Origin: Halichondria panicea
Lineage: Eukaryota > Porifera > Demospongiae > Suberitida > Halichondriidae
Length of the DNA: 64,000 bases
Assembly: GCF_963675165.1 (NCBI RefSeq)
Contig: NC_087379.1
Span: 5,783,442 to 5,847,441, forward strand
Reading direction: 5' to 3'
Below, one piece after another: positions 10,956-21,362 of the stretch. How positions within the stretch are numbered: the stretch's first letter is position 1; the number at the start of each line of letters is the position of its first letter. The notes beneath the pieces are model-generated. The model was not told the origin of the DNA. It searched no databases and saw nothing but the letters and a program-made list of their open reading frames with translations. A program made the translations under genes and the position numbers.

Positions 10956-11180
10956 AATAGTATTCTAGACAATAATTATTGTTGACTACCTTGCTATCAC
11001 TATACTGAAGTTGTCTCAAGGGGAGGAGTAATTTAAAAGGTCACTACTAAATTATAACAATCCTATTTCAACAACAATAATTATTCACCAAACCTAAATA
11101 TCTCGCTACTACACATGCAGTCATTGGGTCTCTGAGTCAGAATTACTCTCAAAGTGAACATCTAGATCTTAAATTCAAAT

Positions 11181-12992
11181 TCACGATTGTGCATGATTAA
11201 CATCCTTCTCGTAAACTTCTTTGATGTATTTCCTCACATTACAAAGTTCATCACGTTGCCGATACTGATACCTCTTTGCTGCTATTATAAAAACCACAAC
11301 ACCTGCGACTGAAATAAGAATGTTCACCAGGAAATAAACCAGTCCAGCTCTAGGGGAGGTCTGCCAGAAACTAAACGGCAAAAGAACTCCAAGAACACCA
11401 ATCAACTGAAAAAGTCCTTTACTAGCAAACAAAATTCCAATGAGAAATCCTTTCATAGAGTGAGGGCTTTGAGAACAGATGAATTCAAACACTCCATCAT
11501 AGATAAATACATAGGCCACAGCAACAAGGACTTGCTGAATAATGAGAATGAAGGGGCTGAGATGAAGGGTTTGATCAACAAGAGTGTCATTATTTGTTGT
11601 GTAGTTAAAATTATAATAAATCTGAGGACCAAACAGTGAGCCAGCACTATGGCCACTAGGGAGAAGGTGACCAACGGTGTCCACAAACAGTGAGCAAAAT
11701 AGACTAACAGTGATGAGACAAAGACCAATTCCAATTCGCCTCAGAATACCAAGAGAGTACTTTTGAAACAGAGGATAAATAAACTTGAGAAAAATAGGAA
11801 CAAAAACAACAATAAAAACAGGGTACAGAGTGCCACCATTAGTGAAGATCGAGTAAAAAATGTATTTTACCCTATTATCAGGCATGTAAAAGGGGCCTTC
11901 TGCCTCCATATGATTCCTCAGAATACTAAGAAAAGGTGCTGCAGCAATATCAGCCGTAAAGAATGGTCCAATTGAAAGTAAAATGACAACAATTCCAAAA
12001 AATGATTTCACATTCTCCACCTGCTCGGTAGTGAATGGTCCTCCATACTTGTCCTTGCCTAGATCTAGTCCAGTGGGTATGTCATCCTCCAAGACTGTAA
12101 AGGCATTGCGTTGAATAGGAATCTTGTTTCTTCTTGCAAAGCCGACAACTCTTGCAACCTCTTTGTAAGGATTACCAGTGCCAGTATCAGTAACAAACCA
12201 CCTGCGCTTAGCAACACAGAATGTTACTGGTACACAAACTAGTACAACTAACAAGACAACTCCAAATAAAAAAAGGCTTATGAGACCAGAGGCATAAGCT
12301 GCACTCCATACCAGTTTCCCAAAGCTTATTCCAATATAGAGTGTGAAGAGAAACCAGTGAATGAAAAGAAAGCTGTCTCTAGAAGGTAATTGGTCAACCC
12401 CAAACTGAATAACATTGGCTAAAAATCCAGCAAATGCAATCCAAATGGATATAAGCAGAAAAAGTCCAAGTACACCCATCGCTAACCCGAAAAAAGCCCA
12501 TAGAGCTGTGTAGAAGGCGTCATTTCCACTAGATAATATCAGTGGCCAAGCAATAGCGTTCACAATACCACCGATAACAGTCACAGTCAAGAGTCCACAC
12601 CATGTGGTAAACACACCACATCTCACAACTTTATATCTGCCATATCGAATATCTGCACAGTATCCGGCTAGAGGATAGAATAGGAGCCAGAAAGCAGTTG
12701 CAGCATATGTGCAAGTAACTACAATTATCTCAATAGTCTCCAAACCAAATTGGGGTGTAACAAATACGAACAAGTAAACTTCAGGGTTCAGAAAACTACC
12801 ATAGATCAACGACATTAAGACAGTCCAACACAGAATCATTATTGCAGCCTTCGACTTGATTAGCACACTTTTCTTTTTGCCTTCATTACTTGTCACGAGT
12901 GGTGTGGCTTCAGTGGCATCTCTGCTGGCATCTGGAGCAGGAGTTTTATGAAGGGAAGCTTGCTCTATAGTTCCTTGCTCACAACTAGCCAT
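11181..12992 (-). CDS. POT/SLC15-like transporter, copy 2
   Basis: Single exon. I use the MASCEQG start at 12992, as in all paralogs; the frame stays open 17 codons further upstream (MLFWGISLG..) without family support. The product is about 603 aa. The POT signature reads GYCADIRYGRYKVV, and the KYGGPFTTEQVENVKSFFG core and QSPHSMKG motif are present. The TM1-TM2 loop is of the NPEVY..TPQFGLETIEI type, and the late loop has GPQIYYNFNYTTNN with sequons. The C terminus ends at NHAQS: a two-base insertion plus a second indel removes the acidic FEDLDVHFESDSD tail that the other copies keep, although its DNA is still readable at about 11130-11180. Transport function is probably unaffected; loss of a tail-borne sorting or regulatory signal is possible. 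Confidence 0.82.
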   Translation of the reverse strand: MASCEQGTIEQASLHKTPAPDASRDATEATPLVTSNEGKKKSVLIKSKAAIMILCWTVLMSLIYGSFLNPEVYLFVFVTPQFGLETIEIIVVTCTYAATAFWLLFYPLAGYCADIRYGRYKVVRCGVFTTWCGLLTVTVIGGIVNAIAWPLILSSGNDAFYTALWAFFGLAMGVLGLFLLISIWIAFAGFLANVIQFGVDQLPSRDSFLFIHWFLFTLYIGISFGKLVWSAAYASGLISLFLFGVVLLVVLVCVPVTFCVAKRRWFVTDTGTGNPYKEVARVVGFARRNKIPIQRNAFTVLEDDIPTGLDLGKDKYGGPFTTEQVENVKSFFGIVVILLSIGPFFTADIAAAPFLSILRNHMEAEGPFYMPDNRVKYIFYSIFTNGGTLYPVFIVVFVPIFLKFIYPLFQKYSLGILRRIGIGLCLITVSLFCSLFVDTVGHLLPSGHSAGSLFGPQIYYNFNYTTNNDTLVDQTLHLSPFILIIQQVLVAVAYVFIYDGVFEFICSQSPHSMKGFLIGILFASKGLFQLIGVLGVLLPFSFWQTSPRAGLVYFLVNILISVAGVVVFIIAAKRYQYRQRDELCNVRKYIKEVYEKDVNHAQS

Positions 12993-13082
12993 TGCTCTTA
13001 CAGTGAGTGTATAGCTACCTAAAGAAATGCCCCAAAACAGCAATAGCCTTTGTTTATCTAATCAGTAGATCAGTGGTAAGAA

Positions 13083-13400
13083 TTATGGAGGAACCCACAA
13101 GTTCCACAAGAATATGACAAACATGCACGCAGAAAACACCAATATGCAAATCACTTTTACTAGAGAACATTGAAGGCGAGCGAAGCGAGCATAGATTGAT
13201 GCACGTAGATCAACCAAACAATTTCCTTTGAGTATAAAGAGCGTAAGTTTTGCTTGATTCAACCGAGCGACGTACGACACATACATACAAACATCGCACA
13301 AACATACATACATACTACGCTTCGTTGTATACATATACACAACAATAGCAAGACATAACTATAGAGCACTAAAGTGCTAACCCTCGGCTGGTGACACGAT
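13083..13400. repeat. dispersed repeat, GAGCGACGTACGA family
   Basis: Contains GGCGAGCGAAGCGAGCAT, ACGTAGATCAACCAAAC and GAGCGACGTACGACACATACATAC. Relatives are at 20840-21000 and 34455-34690. The CAT-rich tail looks like a degenerate microsatellite. No gene. Confidence 0.5.
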
Positions 13401-13614
13401 ATACCATAGCAGTGATAATATGTATACAGTAGTACAGTGAGTTGGACAGCACAGCAAACTAATAACAGGAACCAAACATCGAAATCTACTACTATTAAAA
13501 TTACTGCTGCAAGCTACACTGCACTAATGCTTCTCGCCATGCTTTGCTTTTGCTCAAAACTAAGATTATTTTAATTTAGTGTTATAGAGAGGTAATTATG
13601 TCTTTGTGCGCATG

Positions 13615-13960
13615 AGCAAGCGAGGTATACGGTAGTGTGTTTGTGTGTGTGTGTGTCTGTGTAGACTGCTGCAGCTGCTCAAGAATCAATGAAATGCAAG
13701 ATCTGTATATATATAGATTCAATAGCTAGCGTTCTAGTGCAGAGGTAACTATACTAAGTAGAGTAGCAAAACTCCATGGACAAGTTTTGCTACGCACTTT
13801 TCTGAAAAGACTGCAATGGCATTCCAAGTAAGCAAAAAACTCGAGAAAACCAAGCAAGAAAACATAACTAGAAGCATATACTACAGAAACTCTTAGTGCA
13901 GCTGTAGCAGTCTGCACAGACACACACACACAAACACACTACCGTATACCTCGCTTGCGA
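13615..13960. mobile_element. foldback MITE with GTGT arms
   Basis: The left arm at 13617-13678 begins GCAAGCGAGGTATACGGTAGT and runs through a GT microsatellite to GACTGCTGCAGCTG. The right arm at 13899-13958 is its reverse complement, including an AC microsatellite. The core (CTACTTAGTA, AAGTTTTGCTACGCAC, GCAATGGCATTCCAAGTAAGC) recurs inverted at about 52905-53170 and in part at 20525-20735. Confidence 0.7.
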
Positions 13961-14039
13961 CACAAACACATTACGTTTATTGCATGGATGGCATCCACAT
14001 TAGGCATAACTGGAGAACAAAGCTTTAGCTTGCAAATTC

Positions 14040-14335
14040 AATTCAATCAAGAACGTGACTAGACGCCTATAACGCTTACTTTTTGTCGCGTTGCAACCGT
14101 TGAGCAGTTACGACTGGAATAAGCACACACACACACACACAGTCAGCTTTACCGTATCCCTCATGCGGCTACGCTTTAAGGCATAACTAATAACTTGTTG
14201 TGTGGAGGCTATCCATGCATGCAGTAAACGCAGTGCTTATGGCAGCCAGGTGAGCAGATGTCACAACAGACAAACAAACAAACCAACAAACTACTATGGC
14301 CGTGGCCGCTCACGCGCCGCGGGTAACAATACTCC
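14040..14335. repeat. dispersed repeat with AC microsatellite
   Basis: Contains GCAACCGTTGAGCAGTTAC, an AC tract and CAGTCAGCTTTACCGTATCCC. Copies lie at 24770-24900 and 50560-50670. The second half belongs to the TGTAAACGCAGTGCT family of 9890-10225. No coding content. Confidence 0.55.
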
Positions 14336-14479
14336 CACTTCTGCATGCAGCAAACTTTGCGAGTGCTAATGGCTTGGAAAAAAAAAACAAGATCGCAAAA
14401 ACCTTTGTTAATCTATATTCAGAGACCTGTTAGAGCTACGTTAACGACTCTATGACATAATCGTCTACAGGTTATGTGT

Positions 14480-14712
14480 TTTAGTGAGCATACTATTAGT
14501 CCACTTACAACCATATAAGCTCCACACAGCTCCTCAGCATAAGGTGGTTGATCAAGGTCCTCTGCTTCCTGGGGGTGTGGTAGTCTGATTCCGTAGGTAT
14601 CCTCGAGGACAAGCCGTGGGATCCGTGAGGCCACAAGGGACACTGGGGGAATGTGGCATCTCATCTGGTCTATGGTAGGATCCACTTTGAAGGTCACAAA
14701 GGTGGGAGGCAA
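14480..14712 (-). pseudogene. LSG1 C-terminal GTPase exon, isolated
   Basis: The minus strand reads PTIDQMRCHIPPVSLVASRIPR, then LVLEDTYGIRLPHPQEAEDLDQ, then PPYAEELCGAY. This matches the segment of LSG1 downstream of the DCPGLVMPSF motif (the human counterpart has LPIDQMRDHVPPVSLV and a later SEELLTAYGYMRG). The reading frame is open through the conserved part, but no neighbouring LSG1 exon of the same quality is in place; the P-loop relic at 14915 is decayed. It looks like a displaced exon from a duplicated LSG1 locus. Confidence 0.7.
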
Positions 14713-14889
14713 TGGGCTACATGATTGAGGATGGAGCCTCTTACTCAAGTAAAAACGTAAACTGAATGAGTGTGTGCGTGGAGTAAGGGATGGTAATATA
14801 TATATACAGGGTACAGTGTAGTTATACATTCGAACAATGAACAGGATACAAATCTAAACAAACAAAGTACACAAACATTGAATCCACAT

Positions 14890-15130
14890 AGTTTCAGGTT
14901 CAGCTCACACAAGTCACCTGAAAGTGTTTACTCCTTCCTGGACTACAACCTTTGCACTGAATGAGTTTTGAGGGCATTGATCAACACTGGGATACCCCCA
15001 CCTGTACAGACAATAGAATGACATTTTGGATCTCCACAGTGGTGGGTGGCCGCAAAGTTTCTGAGTGACAGTATATATACACTTGGCCTGGCAGTGCTAT
15101 AACTGACTTATGATTAATTGTCTTTGTGGC
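14890..15130 (-). pseudogene. LSG1 P-loop exon relic with intron flank
   Basis: Minus-strand DNA retains the ATCAATGCCCTCA and CAGTGCAAAGG words and the GAAACACTTTCAGGTGA exon end of the LSG1 P-loop exon, but with stops and indels. The following segment (CACAGTGGTGGGTGGCCGCAAAG, ACACTTGGCCTGGCAGTGCTATAACTGACTTA) is nearly identical to 35275-35360, so the two are duplicates of one locus. Confidence 0.55.
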
Positions 15131-15139
15131 TTTGTACAT

Positions 15140-15335
15140 ACCGTATATTTTTGTATGGTGGACATTTTTGTAGATTTCGTATTGAAGAGCAGTATACGAA
15201 AATTAAAACTACGAAATTATTCTACCGCAATACATTACTATCCTGAGCTGAACGAAGAATAAAAATATGAAATATTTAAATGGGTTGTTCGTACGAAAAT
15301 TTACACCAAGGAAAATTACCCGTTATACGGCATAA
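15140..15335. mobile_element. MITE, TACCGTATA family
   Basis: Left end ACCGTATATTTTTGTATGG and right end ACCCGTTATACGGCA are imperfect inverted repeats with related interior words (GTAGATTTCGTA, CGAAAATTTACAC). It is similar to other TACCGTATAGC elements at 10304, 44028 and 53871. Confidence 0.45.
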
Positions 15336-15421
15336 TTGTATGTTTTATAAATTGTGGATTGGGCTATATATCCTCATTCCCAGGCCAATTTTTCTCTAGA
15401 AAAACAGGGGTGGTGATGAGG

Positions 15422-15612
15422 TAGTTGGGCGTGGCCTGACCTTCCGTTAGGACAGGGGGTCGGGTTGCAAGCTTATCTGAGATTTGTTCTGGGGAAGTGT
15501 AACCAACCACGTGAAAAATGTTGCAATCTGATAGGGCACCCTATAGTAGCAGCAGAATAAAGCTTGCAACCCGACCTCCCGTCCTAACGGAAGGTCGGGC
15601 CACGCCCAACTA
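15422..15612. mobile_element. 191-bp MITE with TA ends and 9-bp TSD
   Basis: The left arm (15422-15474) starts TAGTTGGGCGTGGCCTGACC and the right arm (15560-15612) is its reverse complement, giving about 50-bp terminal inverted repeats. The element is bounded by direct repeats GTGATGAGG at 15413-15421 and 15613-15621, a 9-bp target duplication. Its first bases closely resemble the autonomous element at 28403 (TAGATGGGCGTGCCCG), which also makes a 9-bp duplication. It is probably a non-autonomous relative. Confidence 0.8.
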
Positions 15613-15621
15613 GTGATGAGG

Positions 15622-15968
15622 CTTACCCCGCTATAATTATATAGGATTGGAGTGCCATACACTATACAGCAACTATTGAGCCCTGTGGCGACAGGTGGCA
15701 TTGTGGTCATGTGGCTTACCAGGCTTCAATGTGACCACAATGCCAATAATTCCCACCAATGCAAATACAGTACATACCACCGTACCGAAAAGTTCTTTCA
15801 CTACTGAATTTGGCTCAAGGAAGAGAGAGGGGTGGATTACTATACTAGATAATTAGATAGACAATTAACAATAGCTAATCTCCAATATACATTACATGTA
15901 CACGTAATACAAACCAACACAAGCTAGTATATATAGCTATCGGCGTCTGTTATTATCACTATACACAG
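15622..15968. repeat. class-B 3' flank repeat, copy 3 unit
   Basis: Contains TTGGAGTGCCATAC, GGCGACAGGTGGCATTGTGGTCATG and the opposing AATGTGACCACAATGCC arm, then CACTACTGAATTTGGCTCAAGG. Same order as after copies 7, 8, 10 and 11. No gene. Confidence 0.6.
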
Positions 15969-15971
15969 TCA

Positions 15972-16700
15972 TTGGGTCTCTTGAGTCAGAATCACTCTCA
16001 AATTGAACATCTAGACCTTCAAATTCCCGATTGTGATTAACATCCTTCTCGTAAACTTCTTCAATGAATTTTCTTACATTAATTGCAATCTTTCTCACGC
16101 TGACTCTGATACCTCTTTGCTGCCACTATGAAAGCCACAACACCTGCTACTGAAATGACAATATTCATCAGGAAATAAACCAGTCCAGTTCTAGCCATAT
16201 ACTAAACGGTAAAAAAATTCCAAGAATACCAATCAACTGAAATAGCAAAGAAATTCCAATGAGAAATCCTTTCATAGAGTGAGGGCTTGAGCACAGATAA
16301 ATTCAAACACTCCACCATAGATAAATACATAAGCCACAGCAATAATGACTTGCTGAATAATGAGAATGAAGGGGCTGAGATGAAGGGATTGATCAACAAC
16401 AAATGGGCCACGACCATTATAGTTGACCTGTCCAGGAGCAAACACAGAAGTAGCATTACTAGGGAGAAGGTGACCAATGGTGTCGACAAACAGTGAGCAA
16501 AACAGATTAACAGTGATGTGACAAAGACCAATTCCAATTCGTCTCAGAACACCAGAAGAGTACTTTTGAAACAGAAGATGAAGAAAAATGCGAACAAAAA
16601 CAATAGAAAGACGGGGTATAGAGAGTGCCACCATTTAATAATAAGCGAAGATCAAGTAAAAATGTATCTTATAATTATAAGATATGTAGGTAATAGGGAT
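15972..16700 (-). pseudogene. POT/SLC15-like pseudogene, copy 3
   Basis: Only the C-terminal 40% of the transporter remains. Recognisable pieces are FQKYSSGVLRRIGIGLC, FVDTIGHLLPSNATSVFAPG, the LHLSPFILIIQQ segment and FEFICAQ. A base is missing at FICAQ(SP)H, where the intact genes read QSPHSMKG, and more frameshifts follow towards the C terminus. The 5' part is absent beyond about 16700, where homology stops. Its late loop (GPFVVDQS) is closest to copy 10. Confidence 0.8.
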
Positions 16701-16709
16701 CTTCCAGCT

Positions 16710-17450
16710 CTCACTCTATAAAATGGGTCAGGAATGTAGTGCAGCTTGCACCCTCTGCTTTTTTAGCATCGGCTGCTACCTCTTCAGACCAATAGTTCAA
16801 CAAACAATTAATTGTTCCTCCAGCTCTCTGAGGCCCATGCAGTGGTCAGTTGGTTTCAGCAATGCCCCACCACTGAAGGTGCGGATAAGTGCAGACAGAA
16901 ATCATGGGACACCATAAAGGCGTCAAATAATTATGGAAGAAGGGCTTCTGACATATGTGCCAGATCCCAGAGTCGTTCCCGCTTCCAGAGTGAAGGAGAC
17001 TCGATGTGCTGCCGATTTCTTCAGGATGGATGAAACACCATCAGAGTCGCTGGACACTGGGTTTCTGGACAGCTATATATCTTGCATGGTATGATTGTTG
17101 TAAATCTATACAACTCCGATTCCAATTAAAATTTTTTATCATTCAGTTTTGCCACCAAATAAAATAAAAAATTATATGGGTATAGATTAAAAGAAAAGTG
17201 ATTGTAGAGTCACTACCCATTTTTACTATTTTAAGTTATAGAAGCGTGGTCTGCCATTAAAATGGGTCATTACACATGGCAATAACCTTTTACCGTAACG
17301 ACCTTATTATAACATAACTATGGGGAATGATTGTGAATCTAGAAAGTAACAATTAGAAAATAGTGTTTTTGTTGCCTTCAAAGATCACCTACAAGTTTCA
17401 ACTATAACTATCCCTATCATTTTTCAACTACTGTCTCATGAAGTTAAAGC
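16710..17450. other. unassigned stretch
   Basis: Two overlapping plus-strand frames (16723-16917, 16812-17033) read as if one frame continued in another (CAACAAACAATTAATTG region), but I recognise no motif. The rest, about 17100-17450, is AT-rich with an AAATGGGTCA word that also occurs near 7205. Nothing firm is seen. Confidence 0.35.
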
Positions 17451-17454
17451 AGTC

Positions 17455-17935
17455 TATTAGCCTCGATTCCAGGCTGCTCTCAAAGGAGAAGGACGGCCTG
17501 GTATACACTGCATGTCTGCGCATGCATCAATCGCCCCAAGAATCTTGGGGATTGAGATATCTTAGTAAATTAGTCAGTATTTAAATACTGTATATTTACA
17601 ATGATCCAGCCACGTGCAACAATAGATACCAGGCCCCCTTTTCACTAAAGGGCCTTGGATCGAAGCTATAGCAGTCTATATATGAAAGTGTCTAGTTTGC
17701 TCAAACAGTTCATTTTTGTGCCCCCACCAACACATATGCATGCACCAATCACTCTACCCCTGCTGCGCGCTGAGCATGCATGGGGTAGCATTCCCATACA
17801 AGATTTCAAACAGAGTGGGGGTGGGGGGTGCCCTGGGATTTTCCTTCCAGCCCAAGAGTCCCCCCCTCTATACAAATTTGGGAATTTTATCAATTATCAT
17901 TAAAGGGATTTATTGAAGTCTATGATTTTTCTCCC
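17455..17935. repeat. MITE remnant plus inverted flank repeat
   Basis: Starts with TAGCCTCGATTCCAGGCTG and later shows GGCCTTGGATCGAAGCTA near 17642, the two ends of the TAGCCTCGAT family. From 17683 to 17800 lies the reverse-complement form of the array's 5' flank repeat (GAAAGTGTCTAGTTTGCTC .. CTACCCCTGCTG), as near 10510. Short frames on both strands are by-products. Confidence 0.5.
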
Positions 17936-18134
17936 TTTAGATTAATGGTTTGAAGCACATAATTAATTATAAACAACCTAATACACCTTAGAAAGTCCTT
18001 CTTCACGACTATTTCCGGGAGAGGAACACTCACTTAAGCATTTCCTCCTATACCGGTATATACCATGCAGCTAAATATCTTGCATTAAACCCTATGGCAC
18101 AGTTACACAATTATAAATACACCGGTAAGCTTAC

Positions 18135-18228
18135 TTGAAAGTGTTTAGTCCTCCCTGGAGTGGCAGACCTTCTTGCACTTAACGAGGGCATTAATGGTGG
18201 AGCTCTTACTAACATTGAGGTACCCCAC
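18135..18228 (-). pseudogene. LSG1 P-loop exon relic
   Basis: The minus strand begins after a CTACAG acceptor and reads VGYLNVSKSSTINALVKCKKV, ending at a GTAAGC donor. The P-loop glycine of NVGKS is replaced by serine, and a deletion shifts the frame before the PGRTKHFQ part. This shows that the exon, with both splice sites, was carried along when the transporter unit was duplicated. Confidence 0.7.
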
Positions 18229-18433
18229 CTGTAGACAATGGAATAGTATTTTAGACAATAATTATTGTTGACTACCTTGTCTAAAATTGGTTACTTTCAC
18301 TACTGAAGTTGTCTCAAGGGAAGAGTAATTTAAAAGGTCACTACTAAAATAACAATCGTATTTCAACAACAATAATTATTCACTAAACCTAAATGTATCG
18401 CTAAACAGTCTATTATTATCGCTACACATGCAG

Positions 18434-20287
18434 TCATTGGGTTTCTGAGTCAGAATTACCCTCAAAGTGAACATCTAGATCTTCAAAATCAACATTGTGA
18501 CGAACATCCTTCTCGTATACTTCTTCAATGTACTTTCTTATATTGCAATCTTCATCTCGCTGTCGATACTGATACCTCTTTGCTGCTACTATGAAAACCA
18601 CATTACCTGCAACTGAGATCACAATGTTCAATAAGAAATAAACCAGTCCAGCTCTAGGGGAGTCCTGGCAGAAACTAAACGGTATAAGAATCCCAAGAAT
18701 CCCAATCAACTGAAAAAGTCCTTTAATAGCAAAAAAAATGCCAATGAGAAATCCTTTCATAGAGTGAGGGCTTTGAGCACAGATGAATTCAAACACTCCA
18801 CCATAGATAAAGACATAGGCCACAGCAACAAGGACCTGCTGAATAATGAGAATAAAGGGGCTGAGATGAAGGGTTTCATCAACAAGAGTTTCATTATTAG
18901 TTGTATAGTTAAAAGAAGAATAAAACTGAGGACCAAACACTGAGCCAGCATTATGGCCGTTAGCGAGAAGGTGACCAATGGTGTCGACAAACATTGAGCA
19001 AAACAGACTAACAGAGATAAGACAAAGGCCAATGCCAATTTGCCTGAGAATACCAGGGAAGCACTTTTGAAACAGAGGATGAATAAACTTGAGAAAAATA
19101 GGAATAAATACAACAATAAAGACAGGGTACAGAGTGCCACCATTAGTGAACATAGAGTAAAAAATGTTAAAATTATCTAATTCCATGTGATTACTTAGAA
19201 TATTAAGAAAAGGTGCTGCAGCAATATCAGCAGTAAAGAATGGTCCAATTGAAAGTAAAATGACAACGATTCCAAAAAACGATTTCACATTCTCCACCTG
19301 CTCGGTAGTGAATGGTCCTCCATACTTGTCCTTGCCTAGATCCAGTCCAGTGGGTATGTCATCCTCCCAGAATGTAAAAGCACTGCGTTGAATAGGAATC
19401 TTGTTTCTTCTTGCAAAGCCGACAACTCGTGCAACCTCTTTGTAAGGGTTACCAATGCCTGTGTCAATAATAAACCACCTTCTCTTGGCAAGACAGAAAG
19501 TTATTGGTATACAAATCAGCTCAACTAACAGGACAAGTCCAAATATAGAAAGGCTTATGAAACCAGTGGCATTAGCTAAACTCCATACCAGCTTCCCAAA
19601 GCTTATTCCAGTATAGAGTGTGAAGAGAAACCAATGAATGAAAAGAAAGCTGTCTCTAGAAGGAGAATCATTTAATTGGTCAACCCCAAACTGAATAATA
19701 TTAGCTATAAATCCAGCAAATGCGATCAACAGGGAGATTAGTAGAAAAGCTAAAAGTACACCATCCACCACCATAAGCAAAATGAATAGAGCTGTATAAG
19801 ACGCAGGTACAGTAAATGCAATTGGCATAATAATGGCATTCACAATGACACCGATAAAAACAAAAGTCAAGAGTCCACACCACATGGTGCACACACTACA
19901 TCTCACAACTTTATATCTGCCATATCGAACATCTGCCAAGTATCCGGCTAGAGGATAGAAGAGGAGCCAAAAAGTAAATATAGCATATATGCCACTTCCT
20001 GCCACTGCATTGGAAAGAACACCTCTTTTACTGGTTATACTGCCTCTGCTCAAGAGATAATCGAGTAAGAAATAGTTTTCAGGAGTCAAGAGGGCACCGT
20101 ACATAAAAGACATTAAGGCGGTCCAAATATAAACAATTATTACAGCCTTTGACTTGATTAGTACACTTTTCTTGTTGCCATATTTCCCGTGATTACTTGT
20201 CATGAGTGGTGTGGCTTCAGTGGCATCTGGTACAGGAGTTTCATGAAGGGAAGCTTTCTCTATAGTTCCTTGCTCACAACTAGCCAT
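18434..20287 (-). CDS. POT/SLC15-like transporter, copy 4
   Basis: An intact single-exon frame of 617 aa. The POT signature (GYLADVRYGRYKVV), the SPSRDSFLFIHWF block, the KYGGPFTTEQVENVKSFFG core and the FEFICAQSPHSMKG motif are all present, and the acidic tail is kept. The N-terminal tail lacks four residues (SRDA) found in other copies. The TM1-TM2 loop is of the TPENYFLL type, while the late loop (FGPQFYSSFNYTTNNETLVD) is almost that of copy 2, which has a different N-terminal loop type, so the gene is mosaic. The start is supported by conservation of MASCEQGTIE and an adenine at -3 or nearby. Confidence 0.88.
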   Translation of the reverse strand: MASCEQGTIEKASLHETPVPDATEATPLMTSNHGKYGNKKSVLIKSKAVIIVYIWTALMSFMYGALLTPENYFLLDYLLSRGSITSKRGVLSNAVAGSGIYAIFTFWLLFYPLAGYLADVRYGRYKVVRCSVCTMWCGLLTFVFIGVIVNAIIMPIAFTVPASYTALFILLMVVDGVLLAFLLISLLIAFAGFIANIIQFGVDQLNDSPSRDSFLFIHWFLFTLYTGISFGKLVWSLANATGFISLSIFGLVLLVELICIPITFCLAKRRWFIIDTGIGNPYKEVARVVGFARRNKIPIQRSAFTFWEDDIPTGLDLGKDKYGGPFTTEQVENVKSFFGIVVILLSIGPFFTADIAAAPFLNILSNHMELDNFNIFYSMFTNGGTLYPVFIVVFIPIFLKFIHPLFQKCFPGILRQIGIGLCLISVSLFCSMFVDTIGHLLANGHNAGSVFGPQFYSSFNYTTNNETLVDETLHLSPFILIIQQVLVAVAYVFIYGGVFEFICAQSPHSMKGFLIGIFFAIKGLFQLIGILGILIPFSFCQDSPRAGLVYFLLNIVISVAGNVVFIVAAKRYQYRQRDEDCNIRKYIEEVYEKDVRHNVDFEDLDVHFEGNSDSETQ

Positions 20288-20289
20288 TG

Positions 20290-21020
20290 CTTGGTCTTAG
20301 TGAGTGTAGCTATTGCAAATACTGAATGCCTACAAGACTAGAGTTACACCCCTTCTAAAGCAACAGCCCTAGAAGATGTGGTAAAATAATTGTGGTAAAC
20401 TTTGAATGAAAGCATGCACCGCGTGTGTTGATGCCTCAGTGGAGACACCAAACCTTTACGACATGCATGCATGAAGCTACTATAGCTATATTACATTGAA
20501 CATACACATATACAAAAAGGCACTATAGAACAGAGCAAACTACTGTAAGTAGAGTCACTCCAGATAGAGCGACAAATTTTGCTACGACTATTCTGAAACT
20601 AAGAAAAACGGTCAATTCCACAAAATGTAATGCAATCCATGACTATAGAAACTACTTCATTGATCTTTGAGTAGCTATTCTACGCACACGCACACGCACA
20701 CACACACACAAACACTATCGTATACCTCGATGTGCATGTGCACACCGAGGTATAATAGAAACCCTATATAACATGACAAACATGCACACAGAAAACACTA
20801 ATAATTATGCAATCATACACCATCATGCATTATACTAGAAGAATGTTGAACATAGGACGAGCGAAAAATGAGCATACTTTTGGATAATGTACCAAACGAC
20901 TTCCTATAGTGAGGTAAAGAGCCTAAGTTTGTTTGATTTAATCGAGCGACGTACGATACACATATAGATGCATGAATATTGATAAATATATATACAAACA
21001 GAACCAAACAACGAAAAGAA
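20290..21020. repeat. repeat-rich 5' region
   Basis: Holds a partial copy of the GT/AC foldback MITE (about 20525-20735, AAATTTTGCTACG and an AC tract with CGTATACCTCG) and a GAGCGACGTACGA-family repeat (about 20840-21000) like that at 13083. No gene. Confidence 0.5.
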
Positions 21021-21021
21021 A

Positions 21022-21352
21022 GCTGTCTCTAGAAGAGACTCGTCAACCCCAAACTGAATAACAATGCAGCAAATGAAATCCATAAGGAGATAAGAAAAAA
21101 GCTAGTCCACCATCCATTGCGAAATGGCTAAAGGCCTCCCCTCCGTAAGGATCTTTATTACTACTAGTTAACAAGATTGGCACCATAATAGCATTCACAA
21201 TGAAACCGATAACAACCACAGTCAAGAGAGTTCACACCACGCGGTACATACACTACATCTCACAACCTTATAATCTTCCATATCGAACATCTGCACAGTA
21301 TCCGGCTAGAGGATAGAAGAGGAGCCAGAAAGCAAATACAGCATATTATATG
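21022..21352 (-). pseudogene. POT/SLC15-like fragment, copy 5
   Basis: On the minus strand, pieces equivalent to residues about 105-220 of the intact genes are readable: AFWLLFYPLAGYCAD, NAIMVPILLTSSNKD and the SRDSFLF end. Indels break the frame several times. The fragment is cut at about 21355 by the recombinase-type element and does not resume beyond the next transposon. The AMDGG/ILTSSNKDPYG loop is unlike the other copies. Confidence 0.75.
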
Positions 21353-21362
21353 CTACTATCTA

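Noticed and set aside
14419-14829. Treating the whole 136-codon frame as a gene
   Set aside because: Only the central part (about 14480-14712) matches LSG1; both ends read through splice sites into intron sequence.
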